Assembly: GCA_013289615.1 (NCBI GenBank)
Contig: JABCZO010000007.1
Location: forward strand, 1-64,000
Reading direction: 5' to 3'
Source: Gammaproteobacteria bacterium
GTDB taxonomy: Bacteria > Pseudomonadota > Gammaproteobacteria > Steroidobacterales > Steroidobacteraceae
Length of the DNA: 64,000 nucleotides
The notes under the pieces were generated by a model. The model saw nothing but the letters and a program-made list of their open reading frames with translations, searched no databases and was not told the origin of the DNA. Positions 17,586-25,103 of the stretch are shown here, in pieces (position 1 is the first letter of the stretch; every line of letters begins with the position of its first letter). Position numbers and translations under genes: made by a program.

Positions 17586-20066
17586 GTGAAAGCCCTGATG
17601 AAACCAGTGACGGTACCCGCTCTGCTGACGGCGCTTGCGGCGTTGCTGCTGGCCGCCTGCTCCGGCGGCGCGCCGACGACGCAAAATCCGAACCTGCAGG
17701 CAACCACGCAGGTCGCCACCTACACCGGACCGGCCCCGGGCAGTGCCGACGTGCAGGCGTTCGAGTCGAACCTGTGGGTCAACATCTCCCCCAGCAACCG
17801 CTGCGGCAATTGCCACAAGGCCGGCGGACAGACGCCGATGTTCGCGCGTTCCGACGACATCAATCTTGCCTACAGCGCGGCGCTCACGGTCGTGAACCTG
17901 TCGCAGCCGGAAACCTCGCTGATGGTGCAGAAAGTCGCCGGCGGGCATAACTGCTGGCTGTCGAGCCCGCAGGCCTGTGCCGACATCCTGACCACCTGGA
18001 TCAGCAACTGGGCGGGTGGCGGCTCCGGCTCCACCGCCGGTACGCAGATCAAGCTGACCGCTCCACCGTCGCAGACGGTTGGGGCGACCAAGGTGTTTCC
18101 GGCCGACGCGACGCTGTTCAGCACCACGGTCTATCCGGTGGTGCAGCAGTGGTGCTCACGTTGCCATTCCGATACCGCGGCGACGCCGCAATCGCCGTAC
18201 TTTGCCAGCGGCAGCCTGACGGAAGCCTATCTTGCGGCGCAGCCCGAGATCGACCTGAATACGCCGACCAGTTCGGTGTTCTATCTGCGCCTGGCACAGC
18301 AGTCGCACAACTGCTGGGGCAATCCGGTGAACTGTCCGGCCAGTGCTGCCGTCATGCTGTCGGCGCTGCAGGCGTACGCCAACGCCATCGCCATTTCGCC
18401 GGTTGATCCGACGCTGGTGGTCTCCAAGGCGCTGTCGCTCACCCAGGGCACGGTGGCTTCCGGCTCCAATCGATACGACGCGCATGCGATTGGCAAATGG
18501 GAGTTCAAGGAAGGCACCGGCACCATCGCCTATGACACCAGCGGCGTGGATCCGGGCATGGACCTCACCCTCAGCGGCAATACCGCCTGGGTCGGCGGCT
18601 GGGGCGTGAGCTTCGGCACCAATGGACGCGCCCAGGCGAGCACCGCGACCAGCTCCAAGCTCTATAACAAGTTGAGCGCCAGCGGGCAGTACAGCGTCGA
18701 GCTGTGGGTCAACGCGGCGAACGTGACGCAGACCAAGGCCTACATTGCCAGCTACTCGGGCGGCGACAAGCTGCGCAACTTCACCGTGGCGCAGGATGCG
18801 TTCCAGTACGAAGCATTCGCGCGCAGCAGTGCCACCGACCAGAACGGTGCGCCGTCGCTGATCACCAACCCCAACAATCAACTGGCGCAGGCCGCGCTGC
18901 AACATGTGGTGATGACCTACGATGCGACCAACGGCCGTCGGCTGTACGTCAACGGCGTATTCACCGGCGACGTCGACAGCACCACCGGCGGCGCGATCAA
19001 CAACTGGGATACCAGTTTTGCCTTCCTGGTCGGCAATGAGACCTCGGGCGATCACCCGTGGAGCGGTACGCTGCGCTTCGCCGCGGTGCACGACGTGGCG
19101 CTTACGCAGCAGCAGATCCAGCAGAATTACGCCGCCGGCGTCGGCGCAACCTACTTCCTGTTGTTCGACGTCAGCAGCCTGACGAGCACGCCACAGTCGT
19201 ACATCATGCTCACTGCCAGCCAGTACGACAACTACAGCTACCTGTTCGCGCGGCCGACATTCATCAGCCTGGATCCGACCTTCAAGCCGAGCAGCAGCAT
19301 CCCGATCCAGGGCATCCGCATCGGCGTCAACGGTGCGGAAGTGCCGGTGGACCAGGCCTACATTCCGCTCAGCGTGAATGTGGACAGTTCCGACTACTCG
19401 CCCACCACCGGTCAGCTGCTGTCGCCGATCGGCACGGTCATTCCGGTGGAAAACGGACCCGCCTCGGATCAGTTCTTCCTGACGTTTGCGCACATTGGCT
19501 CGCACACGCACGCCTATTCAGTGCCGACGCCGATCGCGCCGACGCCGGTGGACCTGCCGGCCTCATCCGATATCGGCATGCGCGTATTCGACGAGGTCAA
19601 CGGCACCATGGCGAAGCTCACCACGGTGTCGCCGAACACGCCGTTGGTCAATATGACCTACCTGACGGTGCAGACCGGTCTGCCGACGGTGTCCAACATC
19701 CAGAGCGTGAGCTCGGGTGCACAGATCGCCAGCGCGCAGCTGGCGATGCAGTACTGCCAGGCGCTGGTCAACGACCCGACGCTGGCGCCCACGTTCTTCC
19801 CCGGTATGAACTTCAATGCAGCCCCGGCCAGCGCCTTCGCGACCACGACCGGAATGGACCAGGTGGTGCAGCCGTTGATCAACCATTTGATCGGCCAGAA
19901 TATCGCGACCCAGCCGCCGGCGGCCGCGGTGAGCTCCGAGCTCTACAAGCTGATCACCGACCTGACCACCTGCGGCGGCGGCACCTGCCCGGCGGGCCGC
20001 ACGCAGACCATCACCATGGCGGCGTGCACCGCGATCCTGTCCAGTGCCACGACGCTGATCAAATAG
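17586..20066 (+). CDS. Dihaem c-type lipoprotein with inserted LamG domain
   Basis: 826 aa from a GTG at 17586 placed 7 bases after AGGAGG; the frame is open further upstream only inside the preceding gene. Lipobox LLAAC (Cys25). Two cytochrome modules carry CGNCH (Cys73) and CSRCH (Cys190), each ending in a similar GHNCWL/SHNCWG block. A LamG/concanavalin-like domain covers about 295-525 (GKWEFKEGTGTIAYD to ALTQQQIQQNYAAG). The remaining 300 residues form an unassigned beta-rich region with an AHIGSHTHAY motif. LamG domains bind sugars or proteins, so a surface-exposed cytochrome that docks on a ligand is plausible. Confidence 0.78.
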   Translation: MKALMKPVTVPALLTALAALLLAACSGGAPTTQNPNLQATTQVATYTGPAPGSADVQAFESNLWVNISPSNRCGNCHKAGGQTPMFARSDDINLAYSAALTVVNLSQPETSLMVQKVAGGHNCWLSSPQACADILTTWISNWAGGGSGSTAGTQIKLTAPPSQTVGATKVFPADATLFSTTVYPVVQQWCSRCHSDTAATPQSPYFASGSLTEAYLAAQPEIDLNTPTSSVFYLRLAQQSHNCWGNPVNCPASAAVMLSALQAYANAIAISPVDPTLVVSKALSLTQGTVASGSNRYDAHAIGKWEFKEGTGTIAYDTSGVDPGMDLTLSGNTAWVGGWGVSFGTNGRAQASTATSSKLYNKLSASGQYSVELWVNAANVTQTKAYIASYSGGDKLRNFTVAQDAFQYEAFARSSATDQNGAPSLITNPNNQLAQAALQHVVMTYDATNGRRLYVNGVFTGDVDSTTGGAINNWDTSFAFLVGNETSGDHPWSGTLRFAAVHDVALTQQQIQQNYAAGVGATYFLLFDVSSLTSTPQSYIMLTASQYDNYSYLFARPTFISLDPTFKPSSSIPIQGIRIGVNGAEVPVDQAYIPLSVNVDSSDYSPTTGQLLSPIGTVIPVENGPASDQFFLTFAHIGSHTHAYSVPTPIAPTPVDLPASSDIGMRVFDEVNGTMAKLTTVSPNTPLVNMTYLTVQTGLPTVSNIQSVSSGAQIASAQLAMQYCQALVNDPTLAPTFFPGMNFNAAPASAFATTTGMDQVVQPLINHLIGQNIATQPPAAAVSSELYKLITDLTTCGGGTCPAGRTQTITMAACTAILSSATTLIK

Positions 20067-20112
20067 CGATGATCCACGACAATCTACCGACGACCATCGA
20101 GAGGCCGACGTC

Positions 20113-21702
20113 ATGAAGAAGCATCCATCCAGGCGCCCACCCAATCCGAATGCGCTGCGCAACCTGGATCATCGGCCGCCGGTCACGCGCCGCGATTTTC
20201 TGGGTCGCGGCATGCTCAGTGCCGGAGCCACGGTGGTTGGCGTGTCATCGTTCTTCAGTCTGTTTGCCAATCCTCGCAAGGCCTATGCGACGCTCGCGTC
20301 CGATATCCAGGCGCTGGTAACCTCGCCCTGCAATATCCGTGCAGGTGCGGGCAAGGTTCCGTTCATCGCCTTCGACCTGGCCGGCGGCGGCAATATCGCC
20401 GGCTCCAATGCGCTGGTCGGCGGCCCTGGCGGGCAGCTCGATTTCCTGTCAACCGCCGGTTACAACAAGCTCGGCCTGCCGGGCAACATGATCCCGAATT
20501 CATCGGTCGGCGCGGGCAGCTTCGTCAACACGACGCTCGGGCTGGCGATGCACAGCGACAGTGCCTACCTGCGTGGCATCTCGCAGCGCGCTGCCATGAC
20601 CACGATGAACAACGTCAATGGCGCGGTCATTCCCGCGATCAGCCAGACCGACACCGATCTGAATCCGCACAACCCGATGTACGGCGTTCACTCGGCCGGT
20701 GCCGCCGGCGACCTGTTGGTGCTGATCGGCACCGAGGCGACCGCGTCCGGCGGCAATTCGATGGCGCCGGCGTACATGATCGATCCGACCGTGAATCCGA
20801 CCGTGGTGCAGCGGCCCTCGGACGTGACCGGACTGGTCAATACCGGATCGCTGGTCGGGTTGCTCAACCAGGCCGATGCGGTGTCGGTGCTCGAGTCGAT
20901 GGAGCGCATCAGCGCCGCCAAGCTCGGACAGGTCAGCACCAACGTTCCCAGCCAGGACGTGGCCATCAAGAACCTGGTGCAGTGCAGTTATGTTGACTCC
21001 GCCTACCTCGTGGATCGCTACGGCAACGCACTGGCGGCGCTCGACCCGACCCTGGATCCGCATATCACAGGGAGCGGCGGCATATTCAGCGCCACCGATC
21101 TGCAGGATTCGGATTTCCTCGCCACCGCCTCGGTGATGAAGATGGTGATCAACGGTTATGCCGGGGCCGGCACCATCGAAATGGGCGGCTACGACTATCA
21201 CGACGGCACCCGGGCAACCGGCGAGCAGCGCGACTTCAAGGCCGGCCAGTGCATCGGCGCCTGCCTGGAATACGCAGCGCGCGTGGGTGTGCCGCTGATG
21301 ATCTACGTGTTCAGCGATGGCGCGATCGTGTCCAGCGGCATGCCCGACAATTCGGTCAACGGCCGCGGCAAGGGCGTGTGGATGGCGGATAATTCCACCA
21401 CTGCCGCCTCGCTGATGCTGGTGTTCGACCCGAAGGCGAAGCCGGCCACCACCATGCACCAGATCGGTTATTACAATGCCGACGGCTCGGTGATGTCGAC
21501 CTCCAGTCCCGCTGCCAATGCAGTTAACCTGCTCGCCGAGACGGTGATCCTCAATTACATGGCGCTGCACGGGCAGGCGGGCGCGTTCCAGACGATGACA
21601 TATGCGACGGGTATTCCGACCGGCCTCGGGGCGGCCTCGAACTACGACAAGCTGATAGCGTTCGGCCAGTTGTCGTCGGTGGTTAACGGCAAGATCACGT
21701 GA
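20113..21702 (+). CDS. Tat-exported DUF1501-like protein
   Basis: 529 aa. The Tat motif TRRDFLGRG (from residue 25) precedes a hydrophobic stretch and a likely cleavage near AYA. The body has features of the DUF1501/sulfatase-like fold that partners planctomycete-type cytochromes: IAFDLAGGGNIAGSN, YGVHSAGAAGD, MGGYDYHDGTRATGEQRDF and FSDGAIVS. Tat export means it folds, perhaps with a metal cofactor, before transport. It lies 46 bases after the LamG cytochrome with GAGAGG ahead of the ATG. Gene banks may label relatives misleadingly as secretion-pathway proteins. Confidence 0.72.
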   Translation: MKKHPSRRPPNPNALRNLDHRPPVTRRDFLGRGMLSAGATVVGVSSFFSLFANPRKAYATLASDIQALVTSPCNIRAGAGKVPFIAFDLAGGGNIAGSNALVGGPGGQLDFLSTAGYNKLGLPGNMIPNSSVGAGSFVNTTLGLAMHSDSAYLRGISQRAAMTTMNNVNGAVIPAISQTDTDLNPHNPMYGVHSAGAAGDLLVLIGTEATASGGNSMAPAYMIDPTVNPTVVQRPSDVTGLVNTGSLVGLLNQADAVSVLESMERISAAKLGQVSTNVPSQDVAIKNLVQCSYVDSAYLVDRYGNALAALDPTLDPHITGSGGIFSATDLQDSDFLATASVMKMVINGYAGAGTIEMGGYDYHDGTRATGEQRDFKAGQCIGACLEYAARVGVPLMIYVFSDGAIVSSGMPDNSVNGRGKGVWMADNSTTAASLMLVFDPKAKPATTMHQIGYYNADGSVMSTSSPAANAVNLLAETVILNYMALHGQAGAFQTMTYATGIPTGLGAASNYDKLIAFGQLSSVVNGKIT

Positions 21703-21706
21703 GGAC

Positions 21707-21723
21707 GACGCCCTGCTGGCGTC
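21707..21723 (+). terminator. Hairpin just after the DUF1501-like gene
   Basis: GACGCC (21707-21712), loop CTGCT, GGCGTC (21718-21723): a perfect 6-bp stem 4 bases after the stop codon. There is no T run, so it may only stabilise or attenuate the transcript. Confidence 0.35.
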
Positions 21724-21770
21724 CTGCCGGCGCTGCCCGCGTCTACCGCTGCTATAGGACAACGCTCGCG

Positions 21771-21786
21771 CTCGCTTCATAGCGAG
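21771..21786 (+). terminator. Second hairpin before the second TlpA gene
   Basis: CTCGCT, loop TCAT, AGCGAG: a perfect 6-bp stem with a tetraloop, followed by TTAAAT. An overlapping alternative pairs CGCTCGC (21769-21775) with GCGAGCG (21793-21799). It could be a weak terminator that separates the cytochrome genes from the Exb/TPR genes, or an attenuator. Confidence 0.4.
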
Positions 21787-21804
21787 TTAAATGCGAGCGG
21801 TGTC

Positions 21805-22404
21805 ATGTATTTACGGTTTGACAGTCGCCGTGCGCCGGCGAATGATGTCAAATTGGCAGCGATGACAGATCGTCTCCCTACAATCCGTCGCCGGCTGCTC
21901 GCTTTGCTGGGCCTCGCGGCACTGGCGGCTGGTGTTACGACGAGCGCAGGTGCCGCTACGGTCGGCCTGATCGGCCGCAAGGCACCTGACTTTGCGCTGC
22001 CTGCCGTGGTGGGCAGCAACGTGCGCCTGTCGGAGTATCGTGGCCAGGCGGTCATCATTACTTTTTGGAGCAGCCGATGCAGTGTTTGCGCCCGGCAGCT
22101 GATGCTGCTCGATCGGCTCTACCGCACTTATCGCTCCTCGGGGCTCATCGTCGTCGCGGTCAGCGTCGATGACGATCCGGCGCACGCCGAGCAGTATGCG
22201 CGCGCCCATGCAGCCGGGTTTCCGCTGCTGCTCGATACTGCCAAAACGGTCAGCCGCGCCTACGCGATCGATCGGTTGCCGTCGACTGTGCTGATCGATC
22301 GCTCCGGCACTGTTCGCTACTTGCACGGCGATGACCGGGCCGACGACGCCTCGTATGTCACGCAGATCCGCGCGCTGCTGGACGACACTGTTGCGGCGCC
22401 ATGA
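21805..22404 (+). CDS. Second TlpA-like thioredoxin
   Basis: 199 aa from the ATG at 21805. An internal ATG at 21862 (MTDRLPTIRRR) would give a more usual signal-peptide length and may be the true start. After a hydrophobic segment ending SAGAA come the redoxin signature GRKAPDFALPAVVG, the active site CSVC (Cys92/Cys95 from the first ATG) and the cis-Pro segment RLPST. The active-site pair differs from the CGPC of the other arm, which should shift its redox potential. It opens the Exb/TPR half of the plus-strand arm. Confidence 0.85.
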   Translation: MYLRFDSRRAPANDVKLAAMTDRLPTIRRRLLALLGLAALAAGVTTSAGAATVGLIGRKAPDFALPAVVGSNVRLSEYRGQAVIITFWSSRCSVCARQLMLLDRLYRTYRSSGLIVVAVSVDDDPAHAEQYARAHAAGFPLLLDTAKTVSRAYAIDRLPSTVLIDRSGTVRYLHGDDRADDASYVTQIRALLDDTVAAP

Positions 22405-22429
22405 ATTTTTCAACGATGAACAAAGACCC

Positions 22430-23098
22430 ATGAATACATCGCCCCCGAATCATCTGTCGCTGCTGTTGTCGCTATTGCTGGTGAGCATGGTTCCACTGGC
22501 CGCGTCCGCGGCTGCACCTGCCCCGGCACCGGCTGCCGCCACCCCGGTTGCCGCCACCCCGGCCGCCGTTGCCCCGGCCGCGAGCGAGAGCCCCTCGGAT
22601 GCCAGCGCCGCTGGCACCGAGCCGGCCGCAGCCGCTGACGACGCTGCCGGTACCCGCGCACTCGATCAGCAGATCCAGGAGCTGAAGAAAGATGTGATCG
22701 ATCTGAACCGGGATCTGTTCGTGCTCGAGGAAGAGCTGCTGTTCCCTGCCAACACGCAGGTCGCGGTGTTCGTATCGATGGATGTCGGGGATTTCTTCGC
22801 GCTCGATTCGGTCCAGCTGAAGATCGACAACCGCGAAGTGATCAATTACCTGTATACGCCGAGGGAAGTGGCGGCATTGATCAAGGGCGGCGTGCAGCGG
22901 CTCTATGTTGGCAATCTCAAGGCCGGCGGGCACGAGCTGGTGGTGCTGTTCAACGGCAAGGGCCCGAACGAGCGCTACTATCGGCGCGGCGCCAACCTGC
23001 GGTTCGAGAAGGGTGTCGGCGCGAAATATCTCGAGGTCAAGATCACCGATCACGCCCGCGCCCAGCAGCCCGAGTTCGAGATCAAGGACTGGGAATAG
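22430..23098 (+). CDS. Exported coiled-coil protein of unknown function
   Basis: 222 aa from the ATG at 22430. A signal peptide ends near AASAAA, then an Ala/Pro linker of about 45 residues that has grown by 15-bp duplication. A short coiled coil (QQIQELKKDVIDLNRDLFVLEEELL) is followed by a compact conserved C-terminal domain: VAVFVSMDVGDFFALDSVQL, YLYTPREVAALIKGGVQRLY, GNLKAGGHELVVLF. I do not recognise the family. It is 8 bases ahead of the first TPR gene. An envelope adaptor for the Exb motor is a fair guess only. Confidence 0.7.
   Translation: MNTSPPNHLSLLLSLLLVSMVPLAASAAAPAPAPAAATPVAATPAAVAPAASESPSDASAAGTEPAAAADDAAGTRALDQQIQELKKDVIDLNRDLFVLEEELLFPANTQVAVFVSMDVGDFFALDSVQLKIDNREVINYLYTPREVAALIKGGVQRLYVGNLKAGGHELVVLFNGKGPNERYYRRGANLRFEKGVGAKYLEVKITDHARAQQPEFEIKDWE
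22531..22575 (+). repeat. Imperfect 3 x 15 bp tandem repeat in an Ala/Pro linker
   Basis: Units start at 22531, 22546 and 22561 with one to three mismatches. They encode repeated Pro-(Val/Ala)-Ala-Ala-Thr type segments, so the frame is kept. Confidence 0.8.
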
Positions 23099-23105
23099 CG
23101 CGCGC

Positions 23106-25103
23106 ATGACACCGGGCCGCCTTTGCCTCGGATTGGCTATTGCGCTGCTGGCCGCGGCAGTGCCGGACGTCTGGGCTGCGCGCAAGAGCAACCCCGACAA
23201 GCTACCGAGCATCCGGGTGCAGGACCTGCACTACGGCGATGTGCTGTTCCACTTCTGGGCCGATGAGGACGCGGGCCTTGCGGCATTGACGCGGCTCGAG
23301 GCCTACAACCACTGGCAGCGCATGCCGCATCACGCGATCGACGCGCAGCTGCTGGCCGCGGGCCTGTATCTGCAGCTCACGATGCACAACGAGGCTGGCG
23401 CGCGCTTCGAGACGCTGCTCGGTGACAACATCCCTGCGGGCGTGCGCAACAAGGCCTGGTTCTATCTCGGCAAGATCTGGTACGAGCGCGGCTACTACGA
23501 TCGCAGCGAGCAGGCGCTCAGTCGCATCCAGGGCGAGTTGGCGCCGCAGCTGGAAGCCGAGCGTACGCATCTGCTGGTCAATGTGCTGATGCGCGAGGGC
23601 CGCTATGACGATGCCATCGCGCGGCTTCAGAGCTGGCAGGGGCCGGCCGACTGGATGGCCTATGCGCGCTTCAACCTCGGCGTCGCGCTGGTGCGCGCCG
23701 GGCGGCTGCCGGAAGCCGATCCGATCCTGACCTCGGTCGGCACGCTGCAGAGCGACAACGACGAGCTGCTGACGATGCGCGACAAGGCCAATCTGGCGCT
23801 CGGCTTCGCGTACCTGCAGGCGGACAGGGCGGCGCAGGCGCGCGTGCCGCTCGAGCGCGTGCGTCTCGACGGGCCGTATTCCAGCCGCGCGCTGCTCGGC
23901 GATGGCTGGGCGCGCGCGGCACTGGGCGACTACCGCTCGGCACTGGTGCCGTGGCTCGAGCTGCGCCAGCGCAACCTGCTGGACGCCGCGGTGCAGGAGT
24001 CGTACCTCGCGGTGCCGTACGCCTACGGCAAGTTGAACGCCGCGGGGCAATCGGCCGAGTACTATGAGGCCGCGCTCAAATCCTTCTCCAGCGAGTCCGA
24101 CAACCTCGACGCCGCCGTCGCACGCATCCACGATGGCCACATGCTCGAGGATCTGCTGGGCACCGACAAGGACATGCGCTACGGCTGGTTCTGGCAGCTC
24201 AAGACGCTGCCGGATGCACCGCAGTCGCGTTACCTGTACACGTTGCTGGCAGATAACGATTTTCAGGAAGGCCTGAAGAATTATCGCGACCTGAATTTCC
24301 TGCAGCGCGGCCTGTCCCGGTGGGACGACAGCATGGAGGCGTTCGCCGCGATGATCGACACGCGCGAGCGCGCCTATGCCGAACGGCTGCCGCGCGCCGA
24401 CGCACTGCTGGCAAGCGACGCGCCGACGCGGCTGCGCGCGGCGCGTGCCGCGGTCGACTCGCGGCTCAATGCGATCGAGACCGGTCATGACGTCGCCGCG
24501 CTCGCTACCGCCGAGGAGCGCGAGCAGTTGGCGCGCATAGCGCCGCTGGAAGAACAGGCCGTCGCGCTGCCCCCCGGACTCGAGGGCGATGCGGTGACTG
24601 ACAAGCTGCGGCTGATCAAGGGGGTGCTGTATTGGCAGCTCGATGCCTCGTTCAACGAGCGCGTCTACGACCAGCGCCGCGCGCTGCGCGAGCTGGACGC
24701 AGCGCTGGAGGAACTGCAGAACCGCTGGGTTCTGGTGCAGAACGCCCGTGCCACGGTGCCGACCAACACCGGCGAATTTGCCAACCGGATTGCCGCACTC
24801 GCCGCGCGCATCAAGTCGGTACGTGCGCGGCTGGTGGATACCTCGGGTCAGCAGAGCCTCTATCTGCAGAGAGTGGCCGCTACCGAGCTGAGCGCACAGA
24901 AGGATCGGCTGGCGGCCTACGCGGTGCAGGCACGCTATGCGCTGGCCGATATCTATGACCGTGCGGCGGACCAGTCCGACAGCGCGCCCGGCCGCGGACC
25001 GGCGTCCGCTGAGGCGCCGCCGCCGGCGCCGGCGCCGTCACCGGAGCCGGTGCCGTCACCCGAAACGCTCCCGGGACCGGGACCTGCACCGGAGCCGCGA
25101 TGA
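23106..25103 (+). CDS. Periplasmic TPR-repeat protein
   Basis: 665 aa from the ATG at 23106, 8 bases after the previous stop. A signal peptide ends DVWA. Helical TPR-like repeats fill about 60-330 (FYLGKIWYERGYYDRSEQAL, ARFNLGVALVRAGRLPEADP). A long helical region with probable coiled coil follows (about 400-620), then a tail made almost only of Pro, Ala, Glu and Ser. No enzymatic motif is visible. TPR proteins of this type build the periplasmic stalk of motor complexes. The stop is fused with the start of the next TPR gene (ATGA at 25100). Confidence 0.78.
   Translation: MTPGRLCLGLAIALLAAAVPDVWAARKSNPDKLPSIRVQDLHYGDVLFHFWADEDAGLAALTRLEAYNHWQRMPHHAIDAQLLAAGLYLQLTMHNEAGARFETLLGDNIPAGVRNKAWFYLGKIWYERGYYDRSEQALSRIQGELAPQLEAERTHLLVNVLMREGRYDDAIARLQSWQGPADWMAYARFNLGVALVRAGRLPEADPILTSVGTLQSDNDELLTMRDKANLALGFAYLQADRAAQARVPLERVRLDGPYSSRALLGDGWARAALGDYRSALVPWLELRQRNLLDAAVQESYLAVPYAYGKLNAAGQSAEYYEAALKSFSSESDNLDAAVARIHDGHMLEDLLGTDKDMRYGWFWQLKTLPDAPQSRYLYTLLADNDFQEGLKNYRDLNFLQRGLSRWDDSMEAFAAMIDTRERAYAERLPRADALLASDAPTRLRAARAAVDSRLNAIETGHDVAALATAEEREQLARIAPLEEQAVALPPGLEGDAVTDKLRLIKGVLYWQLDASFNERVYDQRRALRELDAALEELQNRWVLVQNARATVPTNTGEFANRIAALAARIKSVRARLVDTSGQQSLYLQRVAATELSAQKDRLAAYAVQARYALADIYDRAADQSDSAPGRGPASAEAPPPAPAPSPEPVPSPETLPGPGPAPEPR

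Noticed and set aside
21805-22404. CcmG/DsbE of a cytochrome c maturation operon
   Set aside because: No other ccm genes lie nearby. The CSVC site and setting fit a dedicated TlpA better.
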